Of a stretch of DNA of 64,000 bases, positions 10,225 through 22,943 are shown in pieces. The position numbers were made by a program, and so were the translations under genes. Below the pieces are notes generated by a model. It saw only the letters and a list, made by a program, of their open reading frames with translations, made no database searches and was not told where the DNA came from. The stretch comes from Hyaloscypha bicolor E (lineage: Eukaryota; Ascomycota; Leotiomycetes; Helotiales; Hyaloscyphaceae), in NCBI RefSeq assembly GCF_002865645.1, contig NW_020194685.1, forward strand, positions 2,071,363 to 2,135,362. Reading direction: 5' to 3'. Position 1 is the first letter of the stretch. Each line of letters begins with the position of its first letter.

Positions 10225-11993
10225 ATGGCGGAAAAGGTTGAAGAGGCAGGCACTGCTCCTGTCGCGACAACTGCTCCGTTCCATGACTCCTCCCCAGCCG
10301 CTCACGACGGACCCCAAGAACTCGTTCTCCCCGGCGGATGGAAGTACAAGGTCCTGAACCAGAAGCACCACGTCTGGTATGCTTCCCCAAAATTCCAATT
10401 GGTCATGGTTGCATTGGTCTGCTTCCTTTGCCCCGGAATGTTCAACGCGCTTGGTGGTATGGGTGGAGGTGGAAAGTCTGACGCGACACTCGCCGACAAT
10501 ATGGTAACTACTTCATCTCTAATTTTTCCAAAATTTCAAGCTGATGGCCTTGTTTACAAGAACACTGCACTTTACAGCACCTTCGCCGTCTTCGGTTTCT
10601 TCGGTGGAACCTTCGTCAACAAGCTCGGTGTTAAGCTTACTCTGTCCTTCGGTGGTGTCGGCTACTGCATTTACACTATCAGCTTACTTGCCTCCGAGCA
10701 TGCCTATGTTGGTGGCTTCAACATCTTCGCTGGGGCTCTTCTCGGTATCTGTGCTGGTTTGTTGTGGACTGCCCAAGGCACTATCATGATCTCCTACCCT
10801 CATGAAATCTCTAAGGGCCGATACTTCGCCTGGTTCTGGGCAATCTTTAACATGGGCGCTGTCATTGGCAGTCTGGTGAGCACCTTTTTGTTCGCATCTT
10901 AAAACCTGCTCTTTTCACGCGCTCAAATTCGCCTTTGAACCAGACCGCCTCTTTTCCTCGTTGAATTTGACTAATTCTCTTAGATCCCGCTCGCTCAGAA
11001 TATCCACCAGACTGATGCCGGCACTGTTAGCGACGGTACCTACATTGGCTTCATTGTGCTCATGTTCCTCGGCGCTGTCCTTGCTCTACTCCTTTGCAAC
11101 GCTAAGGATATTATTCGGCCAGACAACACCAAGGTCGTGTTGATGAAGAACCCATCTTGGCAGACCGAGTTCAAGGGCCTTTGGGAAACCTTGGAATTTG
11201 AACCATATGTCATCCTTCTCTTCCCAATGTTCTGGTGCTCCAACTGGTTCTACACCTACCAACAAAACGCTGTTAACGCTGCCCGGTTCGACGTTCGTAC
11301 TAGAGCTTTGAACGGCCTTCTCTACTACGCAGCACAGATCATTGGTGCATTGATTCTAGGCTACGCTCTTGACATCGAGAAGTTCCGCCGCTCTGTTCGT
11401 GCCAAGGCTTGTCTCGCCATGCTCTATGTTGCCACCATGGCCATTTGGGGAGGTGGATACGCTTACCAAAACTACACTCGCTTTGACGTTGATCACTCTC
11501 TCATTAAGGGCACTGATCAGCCTGTCAATCCCAACGCTCTCAAGCCAGTTGACTGGGCTGACTCTGGCTACGTCGGACCAATGTTCCTGTACTTCTTCTA
11601 CGGCCTCTACGACTCTCTCTGGCAAGCTTCGGTCTATTGGTATGTTTTGACCCCCCCCTAATAGCCTCCTTCTAAGTACTGACATCGTACAGGTTCATGG
11701 GCGCTCTTTCCAACTCTGGACGCCGCTCTGCCAACTACGTCGGTTTCTACAAGGGCATTCAGTCGGCCGGCGCAGCTGTCATGTGGTCCCGCGACTCTCA
11801 CAAGATGACCTTCAAGGCCGAGTTCATTTCCAACTGGGTCCTACTCATGGTAGCCCTCGTCTGTGCCACCCCTGTCATCTTGATGAAGATCCACGACACC
11901 GTTCTCCTCGAAGATGATCTTCAGGGTACGGACGAGACTGCCGAAGACGTGATCCTTGATCTTCACAACAAGGAGGCTATTGGTGGTGCTTAA
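10225..11993 (+). CDS. UNC-93-like / DUF895 MFS-type membrane protein
   Basis: Four exons: 10225-10503, 10561-10875, 10984-11639 and 11693-11993; 516 residues. A soluble N-terminus of about 55 residues is followed by about ten to eleven hydrophobic helices. The segment FLCPGMFNALGGMGGGG near residue 65, then ALYSTFAVFGFFGG, is characteristic of fungal UNC-93-like proteins (S. pombe SPBC1711/SPAC922.05c type). The family lies in the major facilitator superfamily; the substrate in fungi is unknown, and animal UNC-93 proteins regulate K+ channels or traffic receptors. The first intron (10504-10560) is 57 nt, a multiple of three and free of stops, so unspliced transcripts would insert 19 residues between the first and second helix. 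The C-terminus is acidic and cytosolic. The long CT-rich leader suggests strong expression. Confidence 0.88.
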
Positions 11994-14699
11994 TCTGTTT
12001 CTGCTGCGATCAGGAGCTGTAATGGGTGGAGTTCTACTGAAGCGTTATGAAGGCGAAGAAGTAGCAAATGATGAGAAATGATAAGCCTGTAATCGGCAGT
12101 GATTAATACCAAATTAGCTCTCTGTGGCCATCTAAATTACAATCAATTCCCCTTTGCGTGAGAGTGACAAAGCAAGAGATCGAGGTCTAGGGAGTTTGTC
12201 CTCTCTCCTTCCCAAATCGCCTTTGTCGTCTCCAAATCATACGCTGCCCAGTACCTTCCACTTCATCCGCGCAACCCGTAGCTACAAGCTGGAGGTGGCA
12301 TCATTCCCTTCTGCTATCTCTGATCGATTCTGGCTAACAAACAGCAGGCGCATTTTGGTGTCGACGCTCCTAACAGCTGCGTAACAAATCTCCTCCTCTT
12401 CTTTGTTCACCAGCATGACCACACTACCGTCCTTTTTGTTCGTAACACTACTACACTGCCCTCCTCCGCCTTGCTCACTAGCACTACCGTACTACTACCC
12501 TCCTCCTTGCTCATCAGCACTACCACATTGCCCTCCCCCTTCTTGTTCACCAACACTACCACACAACCCTCCCCGTCCTCCGCTAACATATTTACCATTA
12601 CAACAAACCCACCCCCTTCGCGCATACGATTACACATCACATCACAGCCACGAAAATACAACATCGATCGCGCACCTACAGGAAGGTGTCTACACTCTTT
12701 AGACAGACAGTCACCAGCTGCACCCATACAGTTCCTACAAGACTAAGCCACCAGACGTCACTTCGGCTACGGCCAAAAGCGGTGAAGGAAAGGGGGGCTC
12801 GGTATATCCTCGTATCGAGAACTAGCGAGCTGGAAAGGGGGCGCGCGCATCAATTTAGGCGTCGTGGTTGATCCGTTCCGATACGCAAGCTCGATAAAGA
12901 GGGGGGGCTAGGAGTATCGGCACGGGTTCTTTTATGTCCGTGGCCTGCCAGCGCACAAATTGCACACGGTGCTGAAGGTTGGGAGAGGATGGGTGACAGG
13001 GGACGTGTTGCTGGAACAAAGGTATAAATATCTTGGTTGTGCTGGAAGGGGGAGGAGTGTCAGAGCTTGAAGATCGTCTGGGGACGGCTGGAATCCGAAT
13101 AAAAACTGTTTTGAAGATTGGAAGTCTTATGAGAAGGGAAGCCGCTTTACTGCTGCAGAGACAGGAAATATCTTGGCGGTGCTTTGCTTGGGGAGAAGGA
13201 TTGGTATAGTGTGAATATAATCTACGGATGGCTGGCGGATGTGGGAAATAGGGGCTTTAGGAATGCAAACAGGAAGTCGCAGCAGTGTCTAAATTGCGTT
13301 AGAGTTATAAAGGTCAGACGAAGGCAGTCTTTATAATGGATTATCACAGCTTCCCTACATACAATTATGGTTTCAAGCCGGCTGGAAGGACAAGGGAATG
13401 CCCGGGGATTATGGATCCTGTGATGGCAGATGCTTGAATTATTTGTGGATACGGCATTTGTGAGGTAGTCGTTATTGAGGAGAGAAGTTGGGAATAAGTG
13501 ATTTATCAATGCGCTGGCTGAAGTTTGGGCTTTGATGTCAATTTCTGGTTTGTTATTATTTGACGTAACTCCACTTCCGCTTTGGAATTGAGGGCGCACG
13601 TTTGGCACACTGATACAAAGGTCAGACTGGACGTGGGGAGCGTCTGTTTGTTCTTGAATGGGCCAAGCTTTGTGGATGGAGAAGAAGGAGGGGTGAGATA
13701 GCCCCACTCTTCTTCACAAATTTGGAGCGGCCAACAGCAACTTGCGAGGGCGAAGATCGAATATAAAAGCTTCCCGTCATATCTTCCCTTCTCGAACCCC
13801 GCTCTATCCTTGGCACACCAAAATCCAGGAAGATGTCATCTCCACGACGGCGAATGTGATTCTGATTCTAGTTTCCAATTCCCCCTGATACGGTTCGAAG
13901 ATATCAACTATTTCCCCGCCGAATTTCTCCAGGGCTTCCAATATCTATCAGCATAGCCAAGTTTTGTGCGTGGTCGGAAGACCTTGTTCGTGACAGCAGA
14001 ATGAGGCTTGACAAGAAGAAAATTAAGGCTGAAGGAGAGAAAACAGAGCTGTGGGAACGGGTTTGTGGATAAAGTTAGGGCTTTTCCATGCCCCTGGGGA
14101 AACCAGCGACTAGGGGAGGGGAGTAGATGTTAGCTGGTTTCGACATGACGACCACCTTGATCGCTTCTGTGAGATTGGGTGATATCTGTGGGGAAGAGGT
14201 TCTATCCTCGAGCTCAAGAACCCTTCTTATACCCATGTAAGCATAGCTATAGCCCCTTTTCCAGAATGGATTATCCACACCTGATTTAAATGATCCTTAC
14301 TGACTCCCCAAACGCAAATATCTTAGGCGATTCATGTTCCTACTATTGAAGAACCACAGCAGCAACTGCAAGCGCGAAATTCTGACTCTTAAACTTCTTT
14401 CGATCTCTCCCGCACGACAAATGAGGGTTTCGAGATAGTCCGACGAGATATTTCTCCGCTCGGCAAAAAAGCCTGCGAGGAATTCAAGAATCTTCAATCA
14501 ACGGCAACGGCTACAAAATCCGAGTTGGAGAAGAAGTTCTATATTAGACTCGGCACAATCGCAATTAAACACTTCATTGCTGAAGAGTGTAGTATAAAGC
14601 ATTCGTTTTCCGAATAGTTGAAACGAACTGAAACATTAAATACTCGTGCAAATTGACTCTAATACACAGGAACTCTCCCACCAAGCACACCTCAAAGCA
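11994..14699. other. Gene-free region between the UNC-93-like and SNF2 genes
   Basis: About 2.7 kb without a supported gene. It holds one minisatellite (12403-12590), a G-rich patch near 12895-12912 and AT-rich sequence toward 14600. Open frames in 13200-13800 lack domains. Confidence 0.45.
12403..12590. repeat. Degenerate minisatellite, about 33-36 bp unit, five copies
   Basis: Each unit begins ttg(t/c)tca, contains agcactaccac and ends in a C/T-rich block (ccctcc). Copies start near 12403, 12438, 12473, 12507 and 12541. The array keeps frames open on both strands (TSTTTLPS-like and VVVLVSK-like), which explains the spurious open frames here. Confidence 0.8.
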
Positions 14700-17445
14700 T
14701 CACCTCTCCTTCTTCCCCCCCATCCCCGTCATCAACCCTGCAGCCTTCGTCTCCACAATCCTAAAACCCTCCGCGTCGCCCAGTCCCTTTTCAGCCCTCA
14801 CATAAGCCTCCTCACTCCTATCAGTCAAAACATCTATATCCGCATCACTCAGAATCTCATCTCCGCCTTTATACTTATACACTTCTCCATCCTTCAACAG
14901 TAGCGCCTTCAACGCCTCTTTTGACATCGCTTCTTCGTTCTCCATCTTCTGGTGCATAGTCTTGAAGCCTCCTTTCTTGATAACCAACTTTTCTAGACGA
15001 CGTTTTGCATCAGCGGAGAGAAGGAGGTCTTCTTCTACTGTTCCTTTCGTGGCAAGTCGGTATATCACGACCGGATTCTTTTGGCCGATTCTGTGCGCTC
15101 GGTCTTGAGCTTGGAGATCTTGCTGCGGGTTCCAGTCGCTATCGAACAAGATGACAGTATCAGCACTTGCCAAGTTGATACCCTGACCCCCAGCTCTCGT
15201 TGAAAGCAAAAAGAGCTTGAAGGCAGGATTCTCATTGAACTCCTTGATCTGTTGACGGCGGTCGTCTTGTGCTACCGAGCCATCGATTCGGCAGACATTC
15301 CATTTTCGCAGTTCCCGGGAGTAGTCTTCGAGGATGTCAAGTTGGGTTTTGAATTGTGAGAATATGAGGACTTTGTGGCCGCGCTCGAAGAGGGCAGGGA
15401 GCAGGCGGTCGAGGAGGAGCATCTTTCCGGATGAGGTAACGAGGGTTTCGTCAACTTCTAGACCGGAGTTTGCTGACCAAGGGCTGTAGAAATTATGAGG
15501 AGAGTTGCAGACTAGTCGGAGTTGCATGAGTGGGTTGCCCAGCTTCTTGGTTCCGATTTCTCGTCCTGTGGATCGTTAGAAATGGCCACTGGGAAGTGTT
15601 AAATGCAACTTACTTGCAAGCTCCAGGGTCTTGGCTCGCTCAATCTCCTCTTGGCTTCCTTCACTGCCTTGATCCTCATCCTGACCTGCCATTTCTTCCG
15701 CTAGCTTCTGTTCAAACTCATCATCACTCAACTCGTCCTCGTCCGTGGCGTCTGCCTCCGTGTAAGATTTCCATTTCCTGGTCTTTCTGCCTCGTACGCT
15801 ACTCGCTGGGGTGGATTGTCTGCTTGACTTGGATGATTTTGTGAGTGGCGACGAGAGAGCTTCTTGCGATTTCCGCTTCAGATTGGCTGTTTTGCCCTTG
15901 GCAGTGGCAGGCGTCTTCTTCTGCATCATCTGCTCGAATGCATTTTTTGGGGTAGCAGCTTTTGGTGTGGCTTTTTTTGGCCGTCCCCGTCCTGGTTTCT
16001 TGATGGCCAGTTTCCTAAGCGGGATATCCTCCTCGCTATCCGATTTCTCTGTCTGCGATGCAACAGTGGTAGGGCTGGCTTTTCGAGACATCGCTGGTGT
16101 GTTTGTTGCTCCCGTCAGGCGTTCGACGACCTTATCTTCGAGATACTGCCGTGTATCAATATTCTTATTGTTTATGACATTGTAAAGATCTGTCTGTTCC
16201 TGAGTCATCGGTGCATAAAGAACGTATTCTCGTTTCTTTGGCAGTAAATGCTCGACATCTGCCTTGATTCGTCGAAGTAGCAGGGGTTGCAAGATCAAGT
16301 GCATCTTCTTCACCAGATCCTGCTTAATTTGGTCTTGTAAAAATTCTTCTGTGCCTTCTTCGTCTTGAAGGTCGCTGAAGTCGAACCAACTCTCAAATTG
16401 TTCCCAATTTGCGAAGATGGTGGGGAGCAGGAAGTTCAGGAGAGACCAAAGCTCCTTCAAATTATTTTGTAACGGAGTGCCAGTAATGAGGAAACGAGTG
16501 ACTGATGTGAATGTTCGAAGGATGCGAAACAGCTTCGAGTCAGAGTTCTTTAAACGATGCCCTTCATCCTATAAATTGGAATCAGTAAGAGAAATCAAGC
16601 ATGCGGAGGAATAAACTTACAATGATTATGAGCTCCCATTTTATTTTCGATAAATCATTAGCATCCCTAATAACAATTTCAGGCGTCGTCAATACCACAG
16701 GAAACTTTTTGTTCACCCGGCCACCGACGAAGTTCTTCATCAGCTGTTTTTGAAAGACGTCCCTTCGGTGAGGTGGAGTGCCATGGTAGAATGCGACTGG
16801 GATACTGGGAATCCATTTGTTGCACTCCTCCATCCAGTTCGACAGCGTACTCAGAGGCGCCACGATCAAATGAGGTCCCATGTAATCAAATTCCTCTCGC
16901 AACTTGGCAATCAGCGAGATCGTCTGGATCGTCTTTCCGAGACCCATCTCGTCCGCCAGAATACCAGACATGCCTTGAGAACAAATCTCGTACATCCACG
17001 TAAGACCTTCCAATTGATAGTCTCGCATAGTACCACCAATCATACACTTTGGTTGCTTTGCCATCACCAGATCATGTTCTCCCAAAGCTTTGCCATCGAA
17101 ACCACTGCCTACACGCCCAAGGACCTCAGTCTTCTTTGTCAAAATATCCGAAAACTTCGCACAGTTCATAAGTAGATCGTCAAGTTGTTTTGCTTTGGCC
17201 TCGCGCTCGGTTTTGGACTCTTGTATTTGCTTTCTCTTCTTCAGAGCAAGTTTTCGGCGTCTCTCTTCCGCTCGATCATTCTCAGCTTGAGCCCTTTTCT
17301 CTTCTTCGAACATAGCCTTCTCCTCCGTGGTAGCGAATTTCATTTCCTCATCAATCGGTTGCTCGGGAGGTGACGAGGGTGCACTAGTGGGAAGTCTGGA
17401 CTCAGGATCGGGAGAGCGATCTCCCACGCTCGAAGACGACGCCAT
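14700..17445 (-). CDS. SNF2-family chromatin remodeller, HELLS/LSH/MUS-30 type
   Basis: Three exons on the minus strand: 16621-17445, 15614-16568 and 14700-15565; 881 residues. An N-terminal Lys/Glu-rich coiled region (about 45-90) leads into the SNF2 ATPase: motif I DEMGLGKT near 165-172, the Walker B DEGH at 276-279 right at the start of exon 2, and [10 protein letters not shown]. The second RecA lobe has VLIFSQF near 656 and RAHRIGQ near 753. Between the lobes sits a Lys/Ser-rich insert with an AT-hook core GRGRPKK near 467. This layout matches animal HELLS/LSH, Neurospora MUS-30 and yeast Irc5, which work in DNA damage tolerance, cohesin loading and, in animals and plants, DNA methylation. 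It acts in the nucleus. The start is the ATG at 17445, in a CT-poor leader. Confidence 0.93.
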
Positions 17446-18713
17446 TACAGGAAGTAGAGAATTAGATGAGTTGAAAGGGACAATTGGCGAGAAAGAGGTT
17501 GGAGCGCAGTCGAGAAATCAGAGAAGTATCTTTGCAGACCGGAATTTTGACTTGGCCCAATGAGCAGCTCCAGATTCGAGCCAGAAGAGCTTTCTTGACT
17601 AGAGATTCTTGGAAGGTGGCGATGAATAATCCTAGATCTATCAATTTCAGTCCTCGATCGTATAAAAATAGAAAGCTAATCAATTTCAACCTGGGACAGC
17701 ATTCGAGAACTCACATCAAGCAACAGCCCTTCCTTCGGTCCAATGAAGAGACTCGGCCTCGAGTCCGGGGATCCTGGGGTGGCAACTCAAGTGTCCTTGA
17801 ACTCCTCACATTCAACAAAATTATCCTGAAAGCGATTGACTCGATCTAGGGACGCAAAAGTAGAGATACAAAGCGCAGCAAAGCAATGGCATGAATGTAA
17901 AGGAGAGTTGGTGATTTGGTGTCAGGAACGCGTAAATTGATTTCGACGCGACGCGCCTTTGGGAGTCATGAGGTCACCAGGCAGCAATGCCGGCACTAGA
18001 CTTAGTTAGGCTAGTCAGGGGCTCTAGCGAACTCCGATAGACCTCCAAACTAATTCATTCTTTTCTGAATGTCCTATTGTTTGGGGTATGATTTTCCATA
18101 TTTTTAGTGCACACCGGAAATTTTACGAATCACGAGCGTGGCTTTCCTCTCCCATATTTTTCTCTGACGTGCATCTTGCGAGAAAGAGTGCAAACTCAAA
18201 TATAAACCCCCTTTCAATGCTGCCGATATCACACTGCCAGTTTGCAGCAACATTCTGTTTTAAATCGAGAAAATAGGGTAATTATGAAATAGAGGACTTT
18301 CAAGAGTTCATTGGTTTCCATGTTCCTTGTCAACTTCATTGTTTATCATTTTACTGCATTTCCCTAAGAACCCGGCTGATTTGCGATGTCTCACGGTTAA
18401 AGTTCTGCTACACATAGCTACTTTCGGTTTCTATCTCGGGTACGTACATTCGCGGAATGGCCACGGGTTCGATACTCACGTTCAGCTATCCACTGAGTAT
18501 TATTCATTGACACATCTGCGGCAGAGGCGTTGCGTTCACTCAGTCACATCACACTGCTTTAATAGTGTTCGTGCTTAGAATGTAGGAAAACGTGTGGAAG
18601 TAAACTTCTCTTGAGTGCGGCCAAGGGGGTTAAGTAACGTCCTCTATGTTCTAGCTTGGTGAGTTGGACAGCACCAATTTTTCATCCCTCAACTATCTTC
18701 TACCTACTCCATC
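17446..18713. other. Upstream region of the SNF2 gene; no gene seen
   Basis: Contains the SNF2 promoter. The stretch 17480-17850 has an open plus-strand frame with no recognisable protein. A T-loop-like ggttcgat at about 18469 has no matching stems, so it is not a tRNA. Confidence 0.4.
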
Positions 18714-18984
18714 ATGCATTTCGTTCTTACTGCTACTGCGGTGCTCCTGGCCGTCCAGCCGCAGTACTCGCCGGAGCGCACCCGACAAGACTGGAGCATG
18801 TTACCCAGCACTTCAATCCTACCAGTAAATTCAGAAACGAAGTTAGTCAACTTCGCTACGCCAAACTCGAGACCAATAATTGCTATTCAACGGCAATCAC
18901 AGCTCCATGTTCGTTCCTCATGGGTCCACCTTTTCTTTCTTTGCATAGAAACTAACACTAAAATATAGTATGGCAGGTATGTTT
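18714..18984 (+). pseudogene. Possible decayed small secreted cysteine-containing protein
   Basis: ATG at 18714 opens MHFVLTATAVLLAV, a plausible signal peptide, behind a CT-rich leader (atcttctacctactccatc). About 150 bp further on, a different frame reads NNCYSTAITAPCSF, and the original frame then reads FFLCIETN. The Cys-rich pieces resemble the core of small secreted proteins common in Leotiomycetes, but they can be joined only through a frameshift or an unrecognised intron. The next possible splice signals are aatatag then gtatgt near 18966-18978. I see no full-length product. The signal peptide is seen; the pseudogene call is inference, and coincidence remains possible. Confidence 0.3.
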
Positions 18985-19922
18985 ACGCAACAGATTCCAC
19001 GCTCCAGGTCTTATTATTGTATCAACTTTATATGTCAGGAATATCTATATTTCAAGCCGTTTCACCTGTGCCTGGGTTGCTTTTGCGCCAAGAGCGGAGG
19101 AATAAGACAACGGGCTGCTATAGATCTGAGTAGGTAAGGGACTTTATTTGGTTTCTTCATGCAAAGTTTACTTACTGGTGGTAGATTATTGCATCAGCAA
19201 ACAAAATGAAAATTTTGTGTATCGATATAGGAGAAGGACGAGTGCAAGCAGAAAGTGAATTGGGGTGCGGCGCTTGTTGTACCCAAAGAGAGGTTTCTTT
19301 AAACACTTGAGAGAGACGAGATGGTTAGATTTCTTTGATTCCTTCTCAGAAGAACCTGAAGTTTCAAGTTGACCAAACTGTTATAGGCTCGGTTTCTACC
19401 CTCGAGACATAGTGGCCATGAACAAGTGCGCATTGTTCACAGAAATTCTGAACATTTAGCAGACCCACTTGCCTCAATGTCCCAGAGCATGGTGGTAATC
19501 TTACAAATATTTGTTTCCAAGTTCAATGTTCTAATAAGGCTGGGACATTTAGTAATTGCTTCAAGGACATTTTAGTGTTGCTGATCTCGGCAAGAGCAAG
19601 GAGCTTACGCTACGAGGAATATCCGGACAAGAATACCTTCCTCAGTCACTGTCAAACTGAGAATATTATATGTCAATATTGATTATTTGGTAATAATGAA
19701 TAGGAAAACAGGCACTCATTTGCAATGTCCTAAGTGGAAGTTAGACATTTGATTCGACCTAGTAACTTGGGGCACGAAATCGAAATCTAGAATCCTGGAG
19801 ATGCTTGAGTAGAGTAGACTTTCAATTTAAATAAAGATGGCGCACATTGAGAGAGTGGGTATTTTGCAATGTTCAGCTTAACCAGGGATGTTGAAAACGA
19901 GTATAAAAGATCAGGATGTTAC
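18985..19922. other. AT-rich gene-free region
   Basis: Nearly 1 kb with many stops in all frames and no recognisable feature. Composition is more AT-rich than the flanking genes. Confidence 0.4.
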
Positions 19923-20145
19923 TGTTTATTCTCTGCCGGTGTGAACTTCGGACAATAATTAGAGACTGTAAGACCTTATACTCTTTATTCTTCACGCATA
20001 TGGACATCTGACAGTGGGTAGGATATTGAAAAAAAAATTATGCTCTTTATTCTCTGCCGATGTGACAATTAGACTATTAAAAAAATCTTATACTCTTTAT
20101 TCTTTGCGCATGTGAATATCGGACGGTGAGTTAGAACTTAACAGT
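19923..20145. repeat. Minisatellite, about 50-62 bp unit, four copies
   Basis: Each unit begins with ctctttattct (first copy ctgtttattct), followed by a (c/g)c(g/a)catgtgaa-like block, ggaca and an A-rich run. Copies begin near 19922, 19981, 20043 and 20093. Non-coding, downstream of the SANT-like gene. Confidence 0.8.
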
Positions 20146-20439
20146 CATTGTCATTTATTCATGACAAAGGATTGGATATGTGTGGTTTATTTCGTCTAAT
20201 CTAGAAATCAGCGCGATGGCTTTGGCAGTGAAGTGTAGGTATCTAAAAACCAGTGCAGAATGCAATTTACGAAGAGGAACGCGAACTTTTAAAGCAACGC
20301 AAGAAGTGTAGAAAGCAACGCCATATCATCTGAACACAGCCATTGTCAAGTATCCACCCATGTCCATCAAATACCAACTCCAGGTAATTTGTTGTCAAGA
20401 ATCCACCCCACCTCACTCGACAACTTGCTTTCCCCACAC

Positions 20440-22939
20440 TTAGATGATGTGGTGGCGGTTGGCGCAAGCTCCGGCATCCATATCAACACCAGTCTTCCGC
20501 TTGAAGAGCACCGCAACATCATCCCACTTCCTGCTCTCCCATTCTCTGACAGCCAATACCAGAGCAGTGTCAAGCTCATCATTCCAAACTGCCTTAGCTC
20601 TTGGTTTTGTGGGTGGAATATCGTCCATTCGCTGCCCACGCTTGCGAGAACCAAGGGGAATAAACTCTCTTCCCTCGGCGCTAAAGAGGATCGGAGCATT
20701 TCGATTATAACGATTTTGGCAGCCGTTTGCACTAAGAGTGGGGTCTCTGCCGTTCAGGACTCGGTCAGAATTGAGCTTCTTGCATATGTCTTCAAAGGAC
20801 ATTCGATCCTTCTCGAACATATTGACGATGGCAATGTTCTCAGGATCGTTGGCTCCATAACCGCGCTTGCAGACCTTTGCCCCGTCTCCACGATTAAGAC
20901 CACGCTTGAGCAATGCGGCGTCCGTGACTTCATCCTCCGGGACCAGAACGGGTATATTATTGATTCCCCAATTGTTCTGGCCTCCAGAGTAGCGAGATTG
21001 GCGCAAGTTCTTGCCAGGATTGTTGAAGTACTCATCACCTGGGAGTTGACCAGGTTGCGGTCGGGAACGGATATTTTCATAGGAATGGAGGCTATCTTGA
21101 GAGAAGCGCTTGCCACTCTGCCCTGCTTGTTCAACTCGATATCCATCCACCTTGACGAAGATACCTACTTCTTATTTAGTAATTGAAATTATTTGAACAA
21201 GACTACTTATTACGTACCACTCTCCGAATCGCCGTCTCTGACTGACTCGTAGCCTCTCTTTGGTTGGCGATTCATGGTTGCACGTCTTTCTGCTGTGTAG
21301 TTGCCGTTGTAAGGTACAAGCTCTCGTGAAGGGCCTTGGCCCTCGTAATGGGTATTCTGGTATTGGATGGAAGTAGGTTGTTGGAGGCAAGATGGTCGGA
21401 CGGATGGAGGAGGTGATTGCTCGTAGTCAGGAATGTCGTATTGTGAAGTGAATGAAAGGGGGTGATAACCTCGCTTAGAAAGGGGTACCGAAGCGAGCTC
21501 AAACTCGGTGGGATTATCTTTCAAAGTCAGTGATAATTCGGCATAAAGTGAGGAGATAGGCGCAAAGCGAAGCAGCGGTCAGAAAGGGAAATGTGAAAGG
21601 TGGAGAGAATATCGGAGTGTGAGAGGAGTTAGTGGCATTGAAAAATGGAAACTGAGGAGCACATACTCGAGTGAAGACTGTATTGTGAAGATGATGGAAC
21701 GAGGCGAGACGCCAGCTTATAAAGGGGTTGAGGGACTGCTCCAACTTCGGCAATGTTGTCTTCTAAAGTTAGCCACAAGGCACTGGGAGAACGGACGGTA
21801 AGGGAAGGTGTCGATGCGACAGTGGAAGAAAGCGAGATCAGACGGTGAAAGAAGATAGAAGTAGAAGTTGCAAGAAAGTAAAGATGTGTTATGTGAGAAC
21901 GTGATATCCGGCGGTGAGATCAGACGGCGAAAGGGGATACGGTTAGAAGGTGTCAGAAAGTAAAGATTTGTATTGTGAAAACGTGAGATCAAGCAATGAA
22001 AGAAGATGCAGATGTGGTAGTGTGAGAAGGCGAGACCAGACGATAAAGGAAGGTGCAGAAGTGGCAGTATGGGGAGGCGAGATCAGACGGTGAAGGAAGG
22101 TGCAGAAGTGACAGTGTGGGAAGGCGAGATCAGACGGTGAAGGGAGATTAAGCCTGAGCAGTGACCCAAGGTAGAGATCAGACGGTGAAAGAAGTATTAT
22201 CAGACGGTGTTAGAAGAGGAACACCGGCCGGTAGAAGATTATAAGGAGAGGATATGACAAACAAGCGAAGCTTGGGCAGAAAAAAAAACCCCCAGCACAG
22301 GCTTAGAAATTTTGCATTGCCGAGGTTCTGGAAGTTTCAAAGAAGAGAAGCTGACAGCTACATACCGGAACGGGTGCTATTATATTGGGAAGGCATATAA
22401 TGGCGGCTGACAACACGGGCAACAGCAGGGCCATGTCGGTTGGCGGGTTCTCCAAATCCTCGAGGGGAATCATAAAGGCGGTCGTGCTCTCGCCGGCCGT
22501 ATTGGTGGGAGAATGCAAACGAATTTTGATTTGGAGGGGAGGCAGGGTCCTGAGCTTGAAGGCTACGATTTGGTTCTGGAGATGGGACTCGGCTGCGAGA
22601 TCTGCGGGCACGCTTGCGGATAGGTGGTTGAGGAGATGGAGAGGAGCTAGGAGCCGGTGAAGTAGGCTGGTTGGCTTTGGTGGCGCGAGCATATGCTATG
22701 AAAGATTAGTCATGAGGTGCTGGAAGGGGCTAATGTGAAGAATATCCGTGTGCTACTGGGTACAATGAAACTCCAGGCTTACCACTGGCGTATTGACCTG
22801 TAGGGTCGTGCAGCTTGTCGATGTTATTGTCATTCAGCTCGTCTTCATTGTTATCCTTCATATTGTCAGTAGTGTCATCGGCATCTGACAATTCCATGTC
22901 CAACAAAGAAGGACGTTCCGGACTTGACTTGTCTGACAT
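20440..22939 (-). CDS. SANT/Myb-like putative DNA-binding protein
   Basis: Four exons on the minus strand: 22783-22939, 22366-22695, 21218-21517 and 20440-21164, joining in frame to 503 residues. The first exon is acidic (DADDTTDNMKDNNEDELNDN). The second is Pro/Ser/Arg-rich with a basic stretch (IRKRARRSRSR), a likely nuclear signal. The last has two helical segments: one around MSFEDICKKLNSDR...CQNRYNRN and a C-terminal one around VWNDELDTALVLAVREWESRKWDDVAVLF. The spaced Trp residues and ANRHH ending suggest SANT/Myb-like repeats. I do not recognise a named family; a role in DNA binding is inferred. The intron between exons 2 and 3 is 848 nt, far longer than any other in the window, and is filled with tandem repeats. 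Another exon could be hidden there, although phases already match. Confidence 0.7.
21770..22235. repeat. Minisatellite inside an intron, about 47 bp unit with longer variants
   Basis: The unit begins gagatcagacggtgaa and continues gaaggtgcagaagtg(g/a)cagt. Copies start near 21835, 21915, 21988, 22033, 22080, 22127 and 22174, some lengthened to about 70 bp. The array lies wholly within the 848-nt intron of the SANT-like gene. Confidence 0.85.
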
Positions 22940-22943
22940 CTTG

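Noticed and set aside
12403..12727. Open frames on both strands over the minisatellite
   Set aside because: They are produced by the stop-free repeat unit, not by a gene.
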